The notes beneath the pieces are model-generated. The model searched no databases and was not told the origin of the DNA. It was given only the letters and a program-made list of their open reading frames with translations. Shown one piece after another: positions 9,364-18,698 of a stretch of DNA of 64,000 nucleotides (its first letter is position 1; every line of letters starts with the position of its first letter). A program made the translations under genes and the position numbers. Origin of the DNA: Actimicrobium sp047621665 (GTDB taxonomy: Bacteria > Pseudomonadota > Gammaproteobacteria > Burkholderiales > Burkholderiaceae_D); the NCBI GenBank assembly GCA_047621665.1, contig JBLHMB010000013.1:4185-68184 (forward strand), read 5' to 3'.

Positions 9364-9744
9364 ATGAGAGCAATTTTTCACACCATGCTGATTTGGCTGA
9401 TGCTGCTGGCAGTTCCCGTCCAGGGATTTGCTGCGGCCACCATGCTGTTGTGTGAACCGGTTGTCGTCAGTCTGCATGCCAGTGCGGCAGCGCACGATCA
9501 TGCTGCCATGCTGGAAGCGCGCGCATCGGAGCAGCCGGATCAACCGGCCTCCTCAAGCCATCACACTTCTGGCAAATGCAGTAGCTGTGCAGCTTTTTGC
9601 CTGGGCCTGGTGATGATGACATCGACGCAGCCCAGCCTGCCGGCACTTGATTTCCCTGCGCAACACAATGCCGCTTCGACGGCCCGCCTGATCTCGGTCA
9701 TTCCCGACCATCCCGAACGCCCCCCGCAAGCCCTCCTCGCCTGA
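9364..9744 (+). CDS. Small exported Cys/His-containing protein at head of copper operon
   Basis: A 126-residue protein that I do not recognise as a named family. It starts at an ATG 34 bases after the c-di-GMP gene. A signal peptide is clear (MRAIFHTMLIWLMLLAVP, then an Ala-rich cleavage region near residue 24). The mature part has scattered His (AAAHDHAAM) and a KCSSCAAFC cluster, which could bind a metal such as copper. Small exported proteins of this type often precede copper-efflux genes. A metal-binding or chaperone role is inferred from location only. Confidence 0.6.
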   Translation: MRAIFHTMLIWLMLLAVPVQGFAAATMLLCEPVVVSLHASAAAHDHAAMLEARASEQPDQPASSSHHTSGKCSSCAAFCLGLVMMTSTQPSLPALDFPAQHNAASTARLISVIPDHPERPPQALLA

Positions 9745-9805
9745 TTCCGGTTGATCCCTGCCCGCCCTGCGGCAGGCCTTTTCCTTCTGTTCTCTGAGGT
9801 TTTCC

Positions 9806-11200
9806 ATGAAATACCCTATTGCGTGCGCCGTCGCGACCCTGTTACTGGGCGGCTGCGCCAGCTTTTCGCCGGATGGTGGTTTCGATACCGTCACCAACGT
9901 CACCCGCGAACGGCTCGGTACCGAGACCCGCATCGCCCGTAACGAAACCGATATCGCTGCGCTGGCCGAGACCATCGCACCGCTGCTGAAACCGGCACTC
10001 TCGGTCGACCGCGCGGTCCAGGTTGCGCTGCTCAATAACCGCGGCTTGCAAGCCACCTACCAGCGCCTGGGTCTGGCCGAAGCCGACCTGGTTCAGGCTG
10101 GCCGTCTGCAAAATCCGCGCTTCGGTTTCAAGCGCACCCACCAAGGCAGCGACGTCCTGATTGATCGCAGCCTGACCATCAATCTGGTCAATTTGCTGAC
10201 TGCACCGCTGGCCACCCGTATCGAAAGCCGGCGCTTCGAACAGACCCGCTTGCAGGTGGCCGATGCCGCGTTATCCGTCGCAGCCGAGACACGCCGTGCG
10301 TATTACGACGCGCTCGGCGCCGTCCAGCAGCGTACCTATGCGCAGCAGGTCAGTGATGCCGCCGAAGCCGGTGCCGAACTCGGTGTGCGGATGGCCAAAG
10401 TCGGCAACTGGAGCACCCTCGATATGGCACGCGAACGCAGCTTCCATGTTGACGCGGTGACCCAGCTGGCCCTGGCTGACCGGGAAGTGCTGGCCAGCCG
10501 CGAAAAGCTGGTGCGCCTGCTCGGCCTCGATCGTGCCGATGCGTTCACACTGCCCGACCGGTTGCCGGATTTGCCAGCGACCGCCATCGATCTCAAGCAG
10601 GTTGATCAGATCGCCTTGCGCGAGCGACTCGATATCCAGGCCGGCAAACTGCAATTGCAAGCCACCGCTGCCTCGTTGAACCTGACGCGCAGCACGCGCT
10701 TCGTCAATGCGCTTGAAATCGGTGGTAACCGCAAAACCGCCAGCGGCCAGACGCCGGAAACCGGTTACGAGCTCAGCCTGGAAATTCCGCTGTTCGACTG
10801 GGGCACCGCACGCGTGGCCCGGGCCGAATCAACCTACATGCAAGGCGTCCACCAATTGGCTGAAACGGCCATCATGGCAGGCAGCCAGGCGCGTGAAAGC
10901 TATGGCAATTACCGCGTTTCGTATCAGCTGGCGCGCCATTATCGTGACGAGGTGATGCCGCTACGCAAACGTATTTCCGACGAAACCATGGTGCGCTACA
11001 ACGGCATGCTCGTTAGCGTCTTCGAGCTGCTGGCGGATTCCCGCGAGCAGGCCAGCGCCGCGCATGACTACATCGGTGCACTGAAACATTTCTGGATCGC
11101 TGACAGCGATCTGCAAGCCGCGCTGGGCGGACGCTTGCCGGCGAACACGCCGCTTGCCACGCCGATAGCCACGCCGCTAACCACTCAAGGAGCAAAATAA
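9806..11200 (+). CDS. TolC-family outer-membrane efflux lipoprotein
   Basis: A 464-residue TolC/CusC-type outer-membrane factor. The signal peptide ends in a lipobox (LLGGC, Cys17), so it is probably a lipoprotein. Two long alpha-helical repeats with AYYDALGA and LFDWGTARV-type segments match the family. In the copper operon it would provide the outer-membrane exit duct or fill the CopB position. No RND pump or membrane-fusion partner is encoded here, so its inner-membrane partner is unknown. The stop overlaps the start of the multicopper oxidase by one base. Confidence 0.85.
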   Translation: MKYPIACAVATLLLGGCASFSPDGGFDTVTNVTRERLGTETRIARNETDIAALAETIAPLLKPALSVDRAVQVALLNNRGLQATYQRLGLAEADLVQAGRLQNPRFGFKRTHQGSDVLIDRSLTINLVNLLTAPLATRIESRRFEQTRLQVADAALSVAAETRRAYYDALGAVQQRTYAQQVSDAAEAGAELGVRMAKVGNWSTLDMARERSFHVDAVTQLALADREVLASREKLVRLLGLDRADAFTLPDRLPDLPATAIDLKQVDQIALRERLDIQAGKLQLQATAASLNLTRSTRFVNALEIGGNRKTASGQTPETGYELSLEIPLFDWGTARVARAESTYMQGVHQLAETAIMAGSQARESYGNYRVSYQLARHYRDEVMPLRKRISDETMVRYNGMLVSVFELLADSREQASAAHDYIGALKHFWIADSDLQAALGGRLPANTPLATPIATPLTTQGAK

Positions 11201-12591
11201 TGAATTCACGTCGCAACTTCCTCTCAGGCAGTGTCGCCACCATGCTCGGTGCCGCCCTCGTTACCAAAGCGGGCGCCGCCAGTTTGCCGGAAGCACCGCT
11301 TCAAGCCAGCGCTGCCACGATGCCGCCACTGATGCCGCCCAATGGCCGGCCCTATAACCCGGTCGTCACGCTCAATGGCTGGACGCTGCCATGGCGCATG
11401 AAAGACAACGTCAAGGAATTCCATCTGGTGGCCGAGCCGGTCGTGCGTGAAATCGCCCCCGGCATGACCGCCAACCTGTGGGGTTACAACGGCCAGAGTC
11501 CCGGCCCGACCATCGAAGTCGTCGAAGGCGACCGGGTACGCATATTCGTCACCAACAAATTGCCCGAACATACCAGCATCCACTGGCATGGACAGGAGCT
11601 GCCCAACGGTATGGACGGCGTCACCGGCCTGACCCAGCCCGGCATTCCCTCCGGCAAGACCTTCGTCTACGAATTCGTCGCACGCCGCCCCGGTACCTTC
11701 ATGTACCACCCGCATGCCGATGAAATGGTACAGATGGCGATGGGCATGATGGGTGCGTGGATCACCCATCCGAAAGATCCGAGGCAACATCAGGTCGACC
11801 GCGATTTCGTGTTTCTGCTGAATTCGTACGATATCGAGGCCGGCGCGCGCGTTCCGAAGGTCAACACGATGCTCGACTTCAATCTGTGGACCTTCAACAG
11901 CCGCGCGTTTCCGGGTATCGATCCGCTGGTGGTGCGCCAGGGCGACCGGGTCCGTATCCGCGCCGGCAACCTGACGATGACCAACCATCCTATCCATCTG
12001 CACGGCCACTCGTTCGAAGTCACCGGTACCGATGGCGGCTGGGTGCCGAAATCGGCGCGCTGGCCGGAAGTCACGACCGATATCGCGGTGGGCCAGATGC
12101 GTGCCGTCGAATTCATTGCCGAGCATCCCGGCGACTGGGCCCTGCATTGCCACAAATCGCATCACACGATGAACGCGATGGGCCACAATGTGCCGACCAT
12201 GATCGGTGTCGACCACACTGGCATCGCGAAAAAAATCAATGCGCTGGTACCGGACTACATGGTGATGGGCGACAAGGGCGGCGCGATGGGCGGCATGATG
12301 ATGCCCTTGCCGGACAATACCCTGCCGATGATGAGCGGTGATGGTCCGTACGGCAGCATCGAGATGGGCGGGATGTTTACGATGCTCAAGGTACGCACCG
12401 GCCAGGCGCGCAATGATTACAAGGACCCCGGCTGGTACCAGCAACCAGCGGGTACGATGGCGTACGAATGGACTGGCCCGATGCCCGCCGCCAGCGCCGC
12501 CAATGCACCGCCTGCCGATGCCACCACGCTCGATGTCAAACGCGGTGGCATGTCCGGTATGCCAGGCATGTCCGGCATGCACAACCACTAA
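11200..12591 (+). CDS. copA: Multicopper oxidase, Tat-exported (copper resistance)
   Basis: A 463-residue multicopper oxidase. It has a twin-arginine signal (SRRNFLSG, residues 3-10) for folded export. All four copper motifs are visible: HWH 128-130, HPH 170-172, HPIHLH 263-268 and HCHKSHH 316-322, with the type 1 Cys317. The C-terminus is Met-rich (GGMSGMPGMSGMHNH), as expected for Cu(I) binding. The likely role is periplasmic oxidation of Cu(I). It is shorter than Pseudomonas-type CopA (about 600 residues). It lies between the outer-membrane factor and copC, in one transcription unit. The symbol follows Cop nomenclature for the oxidase, not the ATPase. Confidence 0.9.
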   Translation: MNSRRNFLSGSVATMLGAALVTKAGAASLPEAPLQASAATMPPLMPPNGRPYNPVVTLNGWTLPWRMKDNVKEFHLVAEPVVREIAPGMTANLWGYNGQSPGPTIEVVEGDRVRIFVTNKLPEHTSIHWHGQELPNGMDGVTGLTQPGIPSGKTFVYEFVARRPGTFMYHPHADEMVQMAMGMMGAWITHPKDPRQHQVDRDFVFLLNSYDIEAGARVPKVNTMLDFNLWTFNSRAFPGIDPLVVRQGDRVRIRAGNLTMTNHPIHLHGHSFEVTGTDGGWVPKSARWPEVTTDIAVGQMRAVEFIAEHPGDWALHCHKSHHTMNAMGHNVPTMIGVDHTGIAKKINALVPDYMVMGDKGGAMGGMMMPLPDNTLPMMSGDGPYGSIEMGGMFTMLKVRTGQARNDYKDPGWYQQPAGTMAYEWTGPMPAASAANAPPADATTLDVKRGGMSGMPGMSGMHNH

Positions 12592-12607
12592 TCGATCGGA
12601 GTTTTCC

Positions 12608-12973
12608 ATGTTCAAGCATTCTGTCTTTACTTTCCTTGTTGCCTTGTGCGGGTTCGCACTGGCCCCCGCGGCGCTGGCCCATGGCGTCCTCGAAAACGCC
12701 AGTCCGCTCGCCGGTGCGGTGCTCGACACCACGCCGGCGCAGATTCGCCTGCAATTTAACGAGGCCCTCGAGGCCAACTTCAGCAAGATCACGTTGACCG
12801 ATGCCGCTGGCACCGTGCTGGCGACACCTGCTTCCCAAGTCGAACCGGGCCATCCCGACGTCATGGTGCTGACGCCCCCCGCACTGGCTTCCGGTGCCTG
12901 GCAAGTCAACTGGTCGACGCTGACGCGCGATGGTCATCGGCGCAAGGGTGACTATTCTTTCCGGGTGAAATAG
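12608..12973 (+). CDS. copC: CopC periplasmic copper-binding protein
   Basis: A 121-residue protein with a signal peptide ending in ALA, so the mature chain starts HGVLENASP. An N-terminal His is the histidine-brace copper ligand of CopC. The DGH near the C-terminus (TLTRDGHRRKGDYSF) matches the other conserved ligand region. The ATG at 12608 is preceded by a GGAG-type binding site. The stop overlaps the GTG start of copD. It delivers or buffers copper in the periplasm with CopD. Confidence 0.92.
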   Translation: MFKHSVFTFLVALCGFALAPAALAHGVLENASPLAGAVLDTTPAQIRLQFNEALEANFSKITLTDAAGTVLATPASQVEPGHPDVMVLTPPALASGAWQVNWSTLTRDGHRRKGDYSFRVK

Positions 12974-13863
12974 TGATTGCACTGGTGGCGCTGCTGAACC
13001 TCGCGCTGGCGCTGCTGGTCGGCGCGACGCTGGCTGGTTCATGGCTTGCAGGACCGTCGTCAGGATGGGCCGGCACTGCCGCCCGCCAGCTGCGTGCAAC
13101 GGCACGCATTGCCGCAATACTGACGCTGCTGGCTAGCGTGCTGGTACTGTGGTTTCAGGTCGCCGTGATGACGGAACTGCCGCTGCTGGCGGCGGCGCCA
13201 GCGGTGGTGGCCGTCCTGACCGGCTCGCACTACGGGATGAGCTGGCTCGCCGGATGCGCCGCACTGATTGCACTCATCGCGCTGCTCGTGTCGGGCTGGC
13301 GCGGTATCGCTATCAATGTGGCTATAGTCTGCGCACTGGCCGTGTTCGCCATCAGTCGCAGCCTGGTCAGCCATGCCGTGATGGACGGTGACCTGAGCTG
13401 GTCGGTCGCTATTGAAGCCGTCCATCTGTTGCTCATCAGCGGCTGGGTCGGCATGGTGCTGGTGGCGGGATGGATGGTACTGGCACGACCACCCGGAACG
13501 CGATCGGACGACCTGGCCAATTGCCGGCGCTATGCCGATACGCTGTCGCGCGCTGCCATGCTGGCGGTGATCGGCATCGTGCTGACCGGGGCCTTCAATG
13601 CCTGGCGTGCAATGGGCGACATCACGCAACTGGTCACCACGGACTGGGGCCTGACCTTGACCGCCAAGCTGGTACTGGTCGGCAGCGCGATTGCGCTCGG
13701 TGCGATCAACCGCTGGTGGCTGGTACCGGCCTTGATGACAGACCCGGACAGCGATCGGGCCTGTCGACGATTTGCCCTTAACCTGCGTATCGAAGGCGTC
13801 GTGCTGATGTTGACCCTGGTCGCTGCAGCCTTGCTCAGTGCCGATTCACCACCAGGTGATTAA
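12973..13863 (+). CDS. copD: CopD inner-membrane copper protein
   Basis: A 296-residue, very hydrophobic protein with about eight predicted membrane segments, matching the CopD family that works with CopC. It begins with GTG overlapping the copC stop, a sign of translational coupling. Conserved features include HAVMDGDLSWSVAIEAVHLL in the middle and the C-terminal NLRIEGVVLMLTL helix. The P-type ATPase follows after 27 bases. Confidence 0.88.
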   Translation: MIALVALLNLALALLVGATLAGSWLAGPSSGWAGTAARQLRATARIAAILTLLASVLVLWFQVAVMTELPLLAAAPAVVAVLTGSHYGMSWLAGCAALIALIALLVSGWRGIAINVAIVCALAVFAISRSLVSHAVMDGDLSWSVAIEAVHLLLISGWVGMVLVAGWMVLARPPGTRSDDLANCRRYADTLSRAAMLAVIGIVLTGAFNAWRAMGDITQLVTTDWGLTLTAKLVLVGSAIALGAINRWWLVPALMTDPDSDRACRRFALNLRIEGVVLMLTLVAAALLSADSPPGD

Positions 13864-13890
13864 CTAGTCAGATTTTTTTGGAAAGACAAT

Positions 13891-16401
13891 ATGAATAAGA
13901 ATCCAACCAACACCTGCTGCGCCGGCCATGCCAGTCCGCAAGCACCTGCCGACAAGCCGTTTACCGATCCGGTGTGCGGCATGAAAGTCGCCGCCAACCC
14001 GGAAAAAACCGTCGTCCATGACGGAACTGATTACCATTTTTGCAGCCAGGGTTGCGTCACCAAATTCGAGGCGGACCCGCCAAAATATCTGACCCCGCAA
14101 GTGCCCGCGGAAGGGGCTAGCGACAAGCCCTACACCGATCCGGTGTGCGGCATGAAGGTCACCGCCAACCCGGAAAAAACCGTGGTTCATGATGGTACCG
14201 ATTACCATTTTTGCAGCCAGGGTTGCGTTACCAAATTCAAGGCGGACCCACAAAAATACCTGACCCCGCAAGCGCCCGTAGAAGTCGCCGCCGGCACCAT
14301 TTTCACCTGCCCGATGCATCTGGAAATCCGCCAGGTCGGCCCCGGCACCTGTCCGCTGTGCGGGATGGCGCTCGAACCGCTGGAAGCCAGCGCCGAAGAC
14401 GACACCACCGAACTCGACGACATGACGCGCCGGCTCTGGATCAGCGCTGCGTTGACCGTGCCGTTGATGCTGCTGACGATGGGCGACAACCTGTTCGGTA
14501 CGCCGTTGCATGAGCGTTTCGGCATGCTGCTGTTCAACTGGTTGCAGGCAGCGCTGGCCACACCGGTGGTGCTGTGGGCCGGCTGGCCGTTTTTCACGCG
14601 TGCGGTCGCCTCGTTCCGGACCTGGAACCTCAACATGTTCAGCCTGATCGGGCTGGGCACCGGCGCGGCCTTTGCGTTCAGCATGGTGGCCTTGCTGTTC
14701 CCGGGCTTGCTGCCGGCGGCGTTTTTGATGGATGGCATGGCGCCGCTGTATTTTGAAGCCGCTGCCGGCATCACGACGCTGGTGCTGGTCGGACAAGTAC
14801 TGGAATTGCGCGCCCGCGCCCGCACCAACAGCGCCATCAAGGCGCTGCTGGCACTGGCACCCGACACGGCAGTTCGGTTGCGTGACGATGGCAGCGAAGA
14901 AGAAGTCGCGCTCGATCAGGTGGTGCCGGGCGACCGCTTGCGCGTCAAGCCGGGTGCGCGCATTCCGGTCGATGGCGAAGTGACCGAAGGCCGCTCGAAT
15001 GTCGATGAATCGATGATCAGCGGCGAACCGGTGGCGGTCGGAAAAACGGTCGGCGATCAGGTCGTCGCCGGTACCGTCAACCAGACGGGTTCGTTCGTCT
15101 TCAAGGCGAAAAAAGTCGGTGCCGACACGCTGCTGGCGCACATCATCACGTTGGTCAATACGGCCAGCCGCTCGCGCGCACCGATCCAGAAACTGGCTGA
15201 TACCGTAGCCGGCTGGTTCGTGCCCGGCGTGATGCTGACATCGCTGCTCACGTTTGTGCTGTGGAGCTGGCTTGGACCGGCGCCCTCGCTGGCCAATGCG
15301 CTGGTGGCGGCGGTCTCGGTACTGATCATTGCCTGCCCGTGCGCGCTCGGGCTGGCTACCCCGATCTCGATCATGGTCGGTATCGGACGCGGGGCGCAGC
15401 AAGGCGTGCTGATCAAGGATGCCGAAGCACTGGAATTGATGGAAAAAGTCACCACGCTGGTGGTCGACAAGACCGGCACGCTGACCGAAGGCCAGCCACG
15501 GGCGCAAGTCGTCGCCGCCGCCGAAGGTTTCAGTGACGAGCAGGTACTGGCGCTGGCTGCCGCACTCGAAGCACACAGCGAGCATCCGCTGGCCCAAGCC
15601 ATTGTCGACGAAGCCGCGCAACGCAAGGTGAGCGTTGGCAGCGCCACCGACTTCGAATCGCTGACCGGTCTGGGTATCCGCGGGCAAGTCGATGGCCAGC
15701 GCGTCGCCATCGGCAATGCCGCACTGATGGCACAGGAACAGGCCGATACCGCGCCACTGAAAGCCCGCATCGCGGAACTGCAAGAGCAGGCACATACGGT
15801 GATGCTGCTGGCGGTTGACGGCCAGTTTGCCGGGCTGGTCAGCGTGACGGATCCGGTCAAGCCAACCGCAGCACCGGCGATCGCCGCACTGCAGGCCGCC
15901 GGTGTGCGCATCGTGCTGCTGACCGGCGATAATCCCGCTACCGCCAAGGCGGTCGCCGCCAGCCTCGGAATTACCGAGGTCCATGCCGAGGTCATGCCCG
16001 AAGATAAATACCGCCATGTCCAGAGACTGCAAGGCGAAGGCGCGATTGTCGCCATGGCCGGCGACGGCATCAATGACGCCCCGGCACTGGCGCAAGCCGA
16101 TGTCGGTATCGCGATGGGTACCGGTACCGAAGTGGCGATGCAAAGTGCGCGCATCGTGCTGGTCAAGGGCGACCTGTCCGGCATCGTCGAGGCGCGCTTG
16201 CTCAGTCGCGCCACCATGCGCAACATCCGCCAGAACCTGGTGTTTGCGTTCGGCTACAACCTGCTCGGTATTCCGCTGGCCGCCGGCGTGCTGTACCCGT
16301 GGTTCGGGTTGCTGCTCAGTCCGATGGTGGCCAGCGGAGCGATGGCGCTCAGTTCGGTCTCGGTGATCACGAATGCGTTACGGTTGAAGGGCAAGTCATG
16401 A
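13891..16401 (+). CDS. Copper-translocating P1B-type ATPase with duplicated YHS domains
   Basis: An 836-residue Cu pump. N-terminal order: YHS domain 1 (22-68), YHS domain 2 (79-124), and a heavy-metal-binding CPMH...CPLCGM module (137-163). The P-type core follows: an A domain with SGEP (377-380), the membrane CPC motif 482-484, the phosphorylated DKTGT 526-530, and the hinge GDGINDAPA. Classical CxxC heavy-metal-associated domains are absent and the YHS pair takes their place. It exports cytoplasmic copper and completes the operon. Its stop codon overlaps the start of the next gene (ATGA). Confidence 0.95.
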   Translation: MNKNPTNTCCAGHASPQAPADKPFTDPVCGMKVAANPEKTVVHDGTDYHFCSQGCVTKFEADPPKYLTPQVPAEGASDKPYTDPVCGMKVTANPEKTVVHDGTDYHFCSQGCVTKFKADPQKYLTPQAPVEVAAGTIFTCPMHLEIRQVGPGTCPLCGMALEPLEASAEDDTTELDDMTRRLWISAALTVPLMLLTMGDNLFGTPLHERFGMLLFNWLQAALATPVVLWAGWPFFTRAVASFRTWNLNMFSLIGLGTGAAFAFSMVALLFPGLLPAAFLMDGMAPLYFEAAAGITTLVLVGQVLELRARARTNSAIKALLALAPDTAVRLRDDGSEEEVALDQVVPGDRLRVKPGARIPVDGEVTEGRSNVDESMISGEPVAVGKTVGDQVVAGTVNQTGSFVFKAKKVGADTLLAHIITLVNTASRSRAPIQKLADTVAGWFVPGVMLTSLLTFVLWSWLGPAPSLANALVAAVSVLIIACPCALGLATPISIMVGIGRGAQQGVLIKDAEALELMEKVTTLVVDKTGTLTEGQPRAQVVAAAEGFSDEQVLALAAALEAHSEHPLAQAIVDEAAQRKVSVGSATDFESLTGLGIRGQVDGQRVAIGNAALMAQEQADTAPLKARIAELQEQAHTVMLLAVDGQFAGLVSVTDPVKPTAAPAIAALQAAGVRIVLLTGDNPATAKAVAASLGITEVHAEVMPEDKYRHVQRLQGEGAIVAMAGDGINDAPALAQADVGIAMGTGTEVAMQSARIVLVKGDLSGIVEARLLSRATMRNIRQNLVFAFGYNLLGIPLAAGVLYPWFGLLLSPMVASGAMALSSVSVITNALRLKGKS
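13954..14262 (+). repeat. In-frame tandem duplication encoding two YHS domains
   Basis: Two copies (about 13954-14094 and 14125-14262) are nearly identical at the DNA level across the DPVCGMKV and YHFCSQGCVTKF coding parts, including silent positions. This points to a recent tandem duplication inside the Cu-ATPase gene. Each copy keeps all four Cys residues. Confidence 0.85.
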
Positions 16402-16883
16402 CGTTGCCGGTAACGGCGCACACCACATGGCAATGGGCGACATTCGACCAGCTCGGCGTTCACCAGCTGTACGCGCTGCTGGCGTTGCGCCAGGAAGTCT
16501 TTGTCGTCGAGCAAGCGTGTCTGTTCCAGGACATCGATGGTGCCGACCAGGCGTCATGGCATTTGTCGGGATGGCAGGTGCACGATGGCAAGCCGGCGCT
16601 GGTGGCTTATCTGCGCTGCGTGCCGCCGGGGAGCAAGTATCCGGAAGCCTCGATCGGCCGCGTCGTCAGTGCCGCCTCCGCGCGTGGCATCGGGCTGGGC
16701 CGGGAGTTGCTCGCACAGGGACTGAAGCACACGTTACAGGTCTGCCCTGGCCAGGCGATCCGGCTGGCGGCGCAGCAACGGCTGGAACAGTTTTATGCCA
16801 GCTTCGGCTTCGTCACCTGTTCGGCACCCTATCTGGAAGACGATATCTGGCATGTCGATATGCGCCGTCCGGCAGACTGCTAG
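16398..16883 (+). CDS. ElaA-like GNAT acetyltransferase
   Basis: A 161-residue GNAT-fold protein of the ElaA group, recognised by LYALLALRQEVFVVEQ near the N-terminus, the acetyl-CoA loop GRVVSAASARGIGLGRELL, and the C-terminal QQRLEQFYASFGF. The substrate is unknown. Its start overlaps the Cu-ATPase stop (ATGA), so it is probably translated from the same transcript, though a copper role is not implied. The ATG at 16398 was chosen over upstream in-frame starts, which lie inside the ATPase gene. Confidence 0.8.
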   Translation: MTLPVTAHTTWQWATFDQLGVHQLYALLALRQEVFVVEQACLFQDIDGADQASWHLSGWQVHDGKPALVAYLRCVPPGSKYPEASIGRVVSAASARGIGLGRELLAQGLKHTLQVCPGQAIRLAAQQRLEQFYASFGFVTCSAPYLEDDIWHVDMRRPADC

Positions 16884-17371
16884 AGCTTTTTCTGCCACAT
16901 CAGCGCATCCCCAAATTCGGCGTCGAGCTGATAACCGGCATAGCCCATCTTCCGATAGACCAACTGAGCATGCTGGTTGCCCTGCAAGACTTCCAGCGTG
17001 ATCTTGCAGCAACCACGCTCGAGCGCGACTTGCTCAACCCGCTGCATCAATTGCTGCGCCAGCCGCTGTCCGCGAAACGGTGCCAGCACCATCATGTCGT
17101 GGATGTTGATCAACGGCGCACAACTGAAGGTCGAAAATCCCTCGAAACAATTGGCCAGACCGACCGCGACACCGTCGACCCGCGCCAGCACGCTGAAAGC
17201 GCCGGCACGCACGGCCAGCGCCGCGATCAGATCCCGCCGGACGTGCGCAGCCAGCGCTTCGGCGCCGCCGAACGGATCGCGGGCATACGCATCGAGCACC
17301 TCAAGAACGTCATGTGCATCAGTCGGGTCGGCATAATCGGCCACGGTGATGGAGACAATACCGGCGCTCAT
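16880..17371 (-). CDS. GNAT family N-acetyltransferase
   Basis: A 163-residue acetyltransferase. The motif HDMMVLAPFRGQRLAQQLMQRVEQVA is the acetyl-CoA-binding core, and NQHAQLVYRKMGY is the usual GNAT C-terminal signature. The substrate cannot be told. The ATG overlaps the stop of the globin gene upstream (ATGA), giving a three-gene minus-strand operon (DUF3034 protein, globin, GNAT). Its 3' end overlaps the convergent ElaA-like gene by 4 bases. Confidence 0.82.
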   Translation of the reverse strand: MSAGIVSITVADYADPTDAHDVLEVLDAYARDPFGGAEALAAHVRRDLIAALAVRAGAFSVLARVDGVAVGLANCFEGFSTFSCAPLINIHDMMVLAPFRGQRLAQQLMQRVEQVALERGCCKITLEVLQGNQHAQLVYRKMGYAGYQLDAEFGDALMWQKKL

Positions 17372-17781
17372 CGGGTCACCACGTCGCGCTGCATCGGCGC
17401 CAGATCCGCCAGCAATTTATTCTGGACGCGGGAGGCAATGCCGTGCCGTTCCATCGCGATCTGCAAGTCTTCAACCAGCGCATAAAACTGTGCGGTCGTG
17501 ATGTTGAGACCGTCATGGATGGTCGCCATTTCCTTGCCGGTGTAGCGGCAAGGACCACCGGCGAGCACGCAAAATTGTTCGGCCAGCTTTTCCTTGAGAT
17601 GCGGGATGTCGGCTTCATCGAAACTGTGTCCGACCCGGGAATCGGCTTGCAACAGCGTCACGAACGTGTCGACTATTTTGACAATTCCCGGTTGCTGACC
17701 GAGTCCCTGATAGACCTCATCGGCAGCCAGCACCGGCGTATTAAGTGCCAGCAATAGACACAACATGGCAAACCGTTTCAT
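17368..17781 (-). CDS. Exported group 1 truncated hemoglobin
   Basis: A 137-residue protein. It has an N-terminal signal peptide (MKRFAMLCLLLALNTPVLAA) followed by a group 1 truncated-globin domain: VYQGLGQQPGIVKIVDTFV, then HLKEKLAEQFCVLAGGPCRYTGKEM, then HDGLNITTAQFYALVEDL. His90 in TIHDGLNI is the likely proximal heme ligand. Truncated globins are normally cytoplasmic, so periplasmic export is notable. It is translationally coupled to the DUF3034 gene (TAATG overlap). Role in oxygen, NO or redox chemistry unknown. Confidence 0.85.
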   Translation of the reverse strand: MKRFAMLCLLLALNTPVLAADEVYQGLGQQPGIVKIVDTFVTLLQADSRVGHSFDEADIPHLKEKLAEQFCVLAGGPCRYTGKEMATIHDGLNITTAQFYALVEDLQIAMERHGIASRVQNKLLADLAPMQRDVVTR

Positions 17782-18698
17782 TAGAAACCTCCTTGCAAAG
17801 ACAGATAAACGCCATTCTGACGGCGCGGATTGAAGATCGTCACATCACCGAGCGTCACCCAGCCCAGCGCTACAGAAAAATTCCGGTTCAGGAAATAGCC
17901 GACAAACACATCGGCCGCATCTTTTTCGTGATCCACCGACAAGTTACGCGGCTTCATCCGGTATTCGGCACCGGCCACCAGCTGCCGATTGATCAGGTAG
18001 ACCACTGAGGTTTCGAGCATCGGCTGGTAGCGGTCATGCAGATCGCCGCCGAACCCGAGCAGGCCGAACTGGTTGGCCTTGGTGGCGCGCACGGTGGCGT
18101 TGAGCACCAGGCTCTGATCGAGCAGGAGCTTGGTTGCCGACAGCGTGAAGTCGATGCCGTGATCACTACGCGCGCCGAGCTGCGTCACGCTGGTCACACC
18201 AAGGGCATCGAGGCCGTGCACACCACGGTTGCGCTTGTACTGGATGCCCAGCGCAATTTGCGGCATCAGCCGGTCCTGGTCAACCAGCGCGTCGCCACTG
18301 AGCTTGAGCTTGAGGCCGACAATATCCTGCGTGATCGCCAGTCGCGCCAAGGGCGCCCGACTACCCTGCAGCTTTTGCGTGGCCAGCGAAATTTCAAAGC
18401 GGTCGGCAAAACCGAACGCCACCCCGGTCGAATCAATCGCATAATCCTGCGTACGCACACCGGTGTAATGCACATTGCCGCCATAACTGTCGCGCGACCC
18501 GTAGCCGGTAATAAGCGCCCAGGGCGTCAGACCACCGCCGCCGGCACCCTCGATCGGGCTGGCCCCGCCAAGCGCCAGCAACTTGGCCTGGTCCGGTAGC
18601 AGCGAGCCGGCTGTTACGCTTCCCATGATGCCCAACAGTGTGCCGGCCACCAGCCCATGGCACCACCGGCTGAGTCGCCCTTTTTCGTGAATTTTCAT
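17781..18698 (-). CDS. DUF3034-type outer-membrane or periplasmic protein
   Basis: A 305-residue exported protein that matches what I recall of the DUF3034 family. The ATG at 18698 was chosen because a signal peptide follows directly (Lys/Arg-rich start, then LVAGTLLGIMGSVTAG). The mature part is rich in alternating hydrophobic beta-strand segments and ends in aromatic Phe (YLSLQGGF), which suggests an outer-membrane beta-barrel. Conserved segments include GGGGLTPWALITGYG. It is co-transcribed with the exported globin. Function unknown. Confidence 0.75.
   Translation of the reverse strand: MKIHEKGRLSRWCHGLVAGTLLGIMGSVTAGSLLPDQAKLLALGGASPIEGAGGGGLTPWALITGYGSRDSYGGNVHYTGVRTQDYAIDSTGVAFGFADRFEISLATQKLQGSRAPLARLAITQDIVGLKLKLSGDALVDQDRLMPQIALGIQYKRNRGVHGLDALGVTSVTQLGARSDHGIDFTLSATKLLLDQSLVLNATVRATKANQFGLLGFGGDLHDRYQPMLETSVVYLINRQLVAGAEYRMKPRNLSVDHEKDAADVFVGYFLNRNFSVALGWVTLGDVTIFNPRRQNGVYLSLQGGF

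Noticed and set aside
11224..12909. Minus-strand open frame of 561 codons
   Set aside because: Antisense to the multicopper oxidase and copC; no conserved features.
13864..16143. Minus-strand open frame of 759 codons
   Set aside because: Antisense to the copper ATPase; a result of high GC and its codon pattern, with low-complexity His/Arg/Gln composition.
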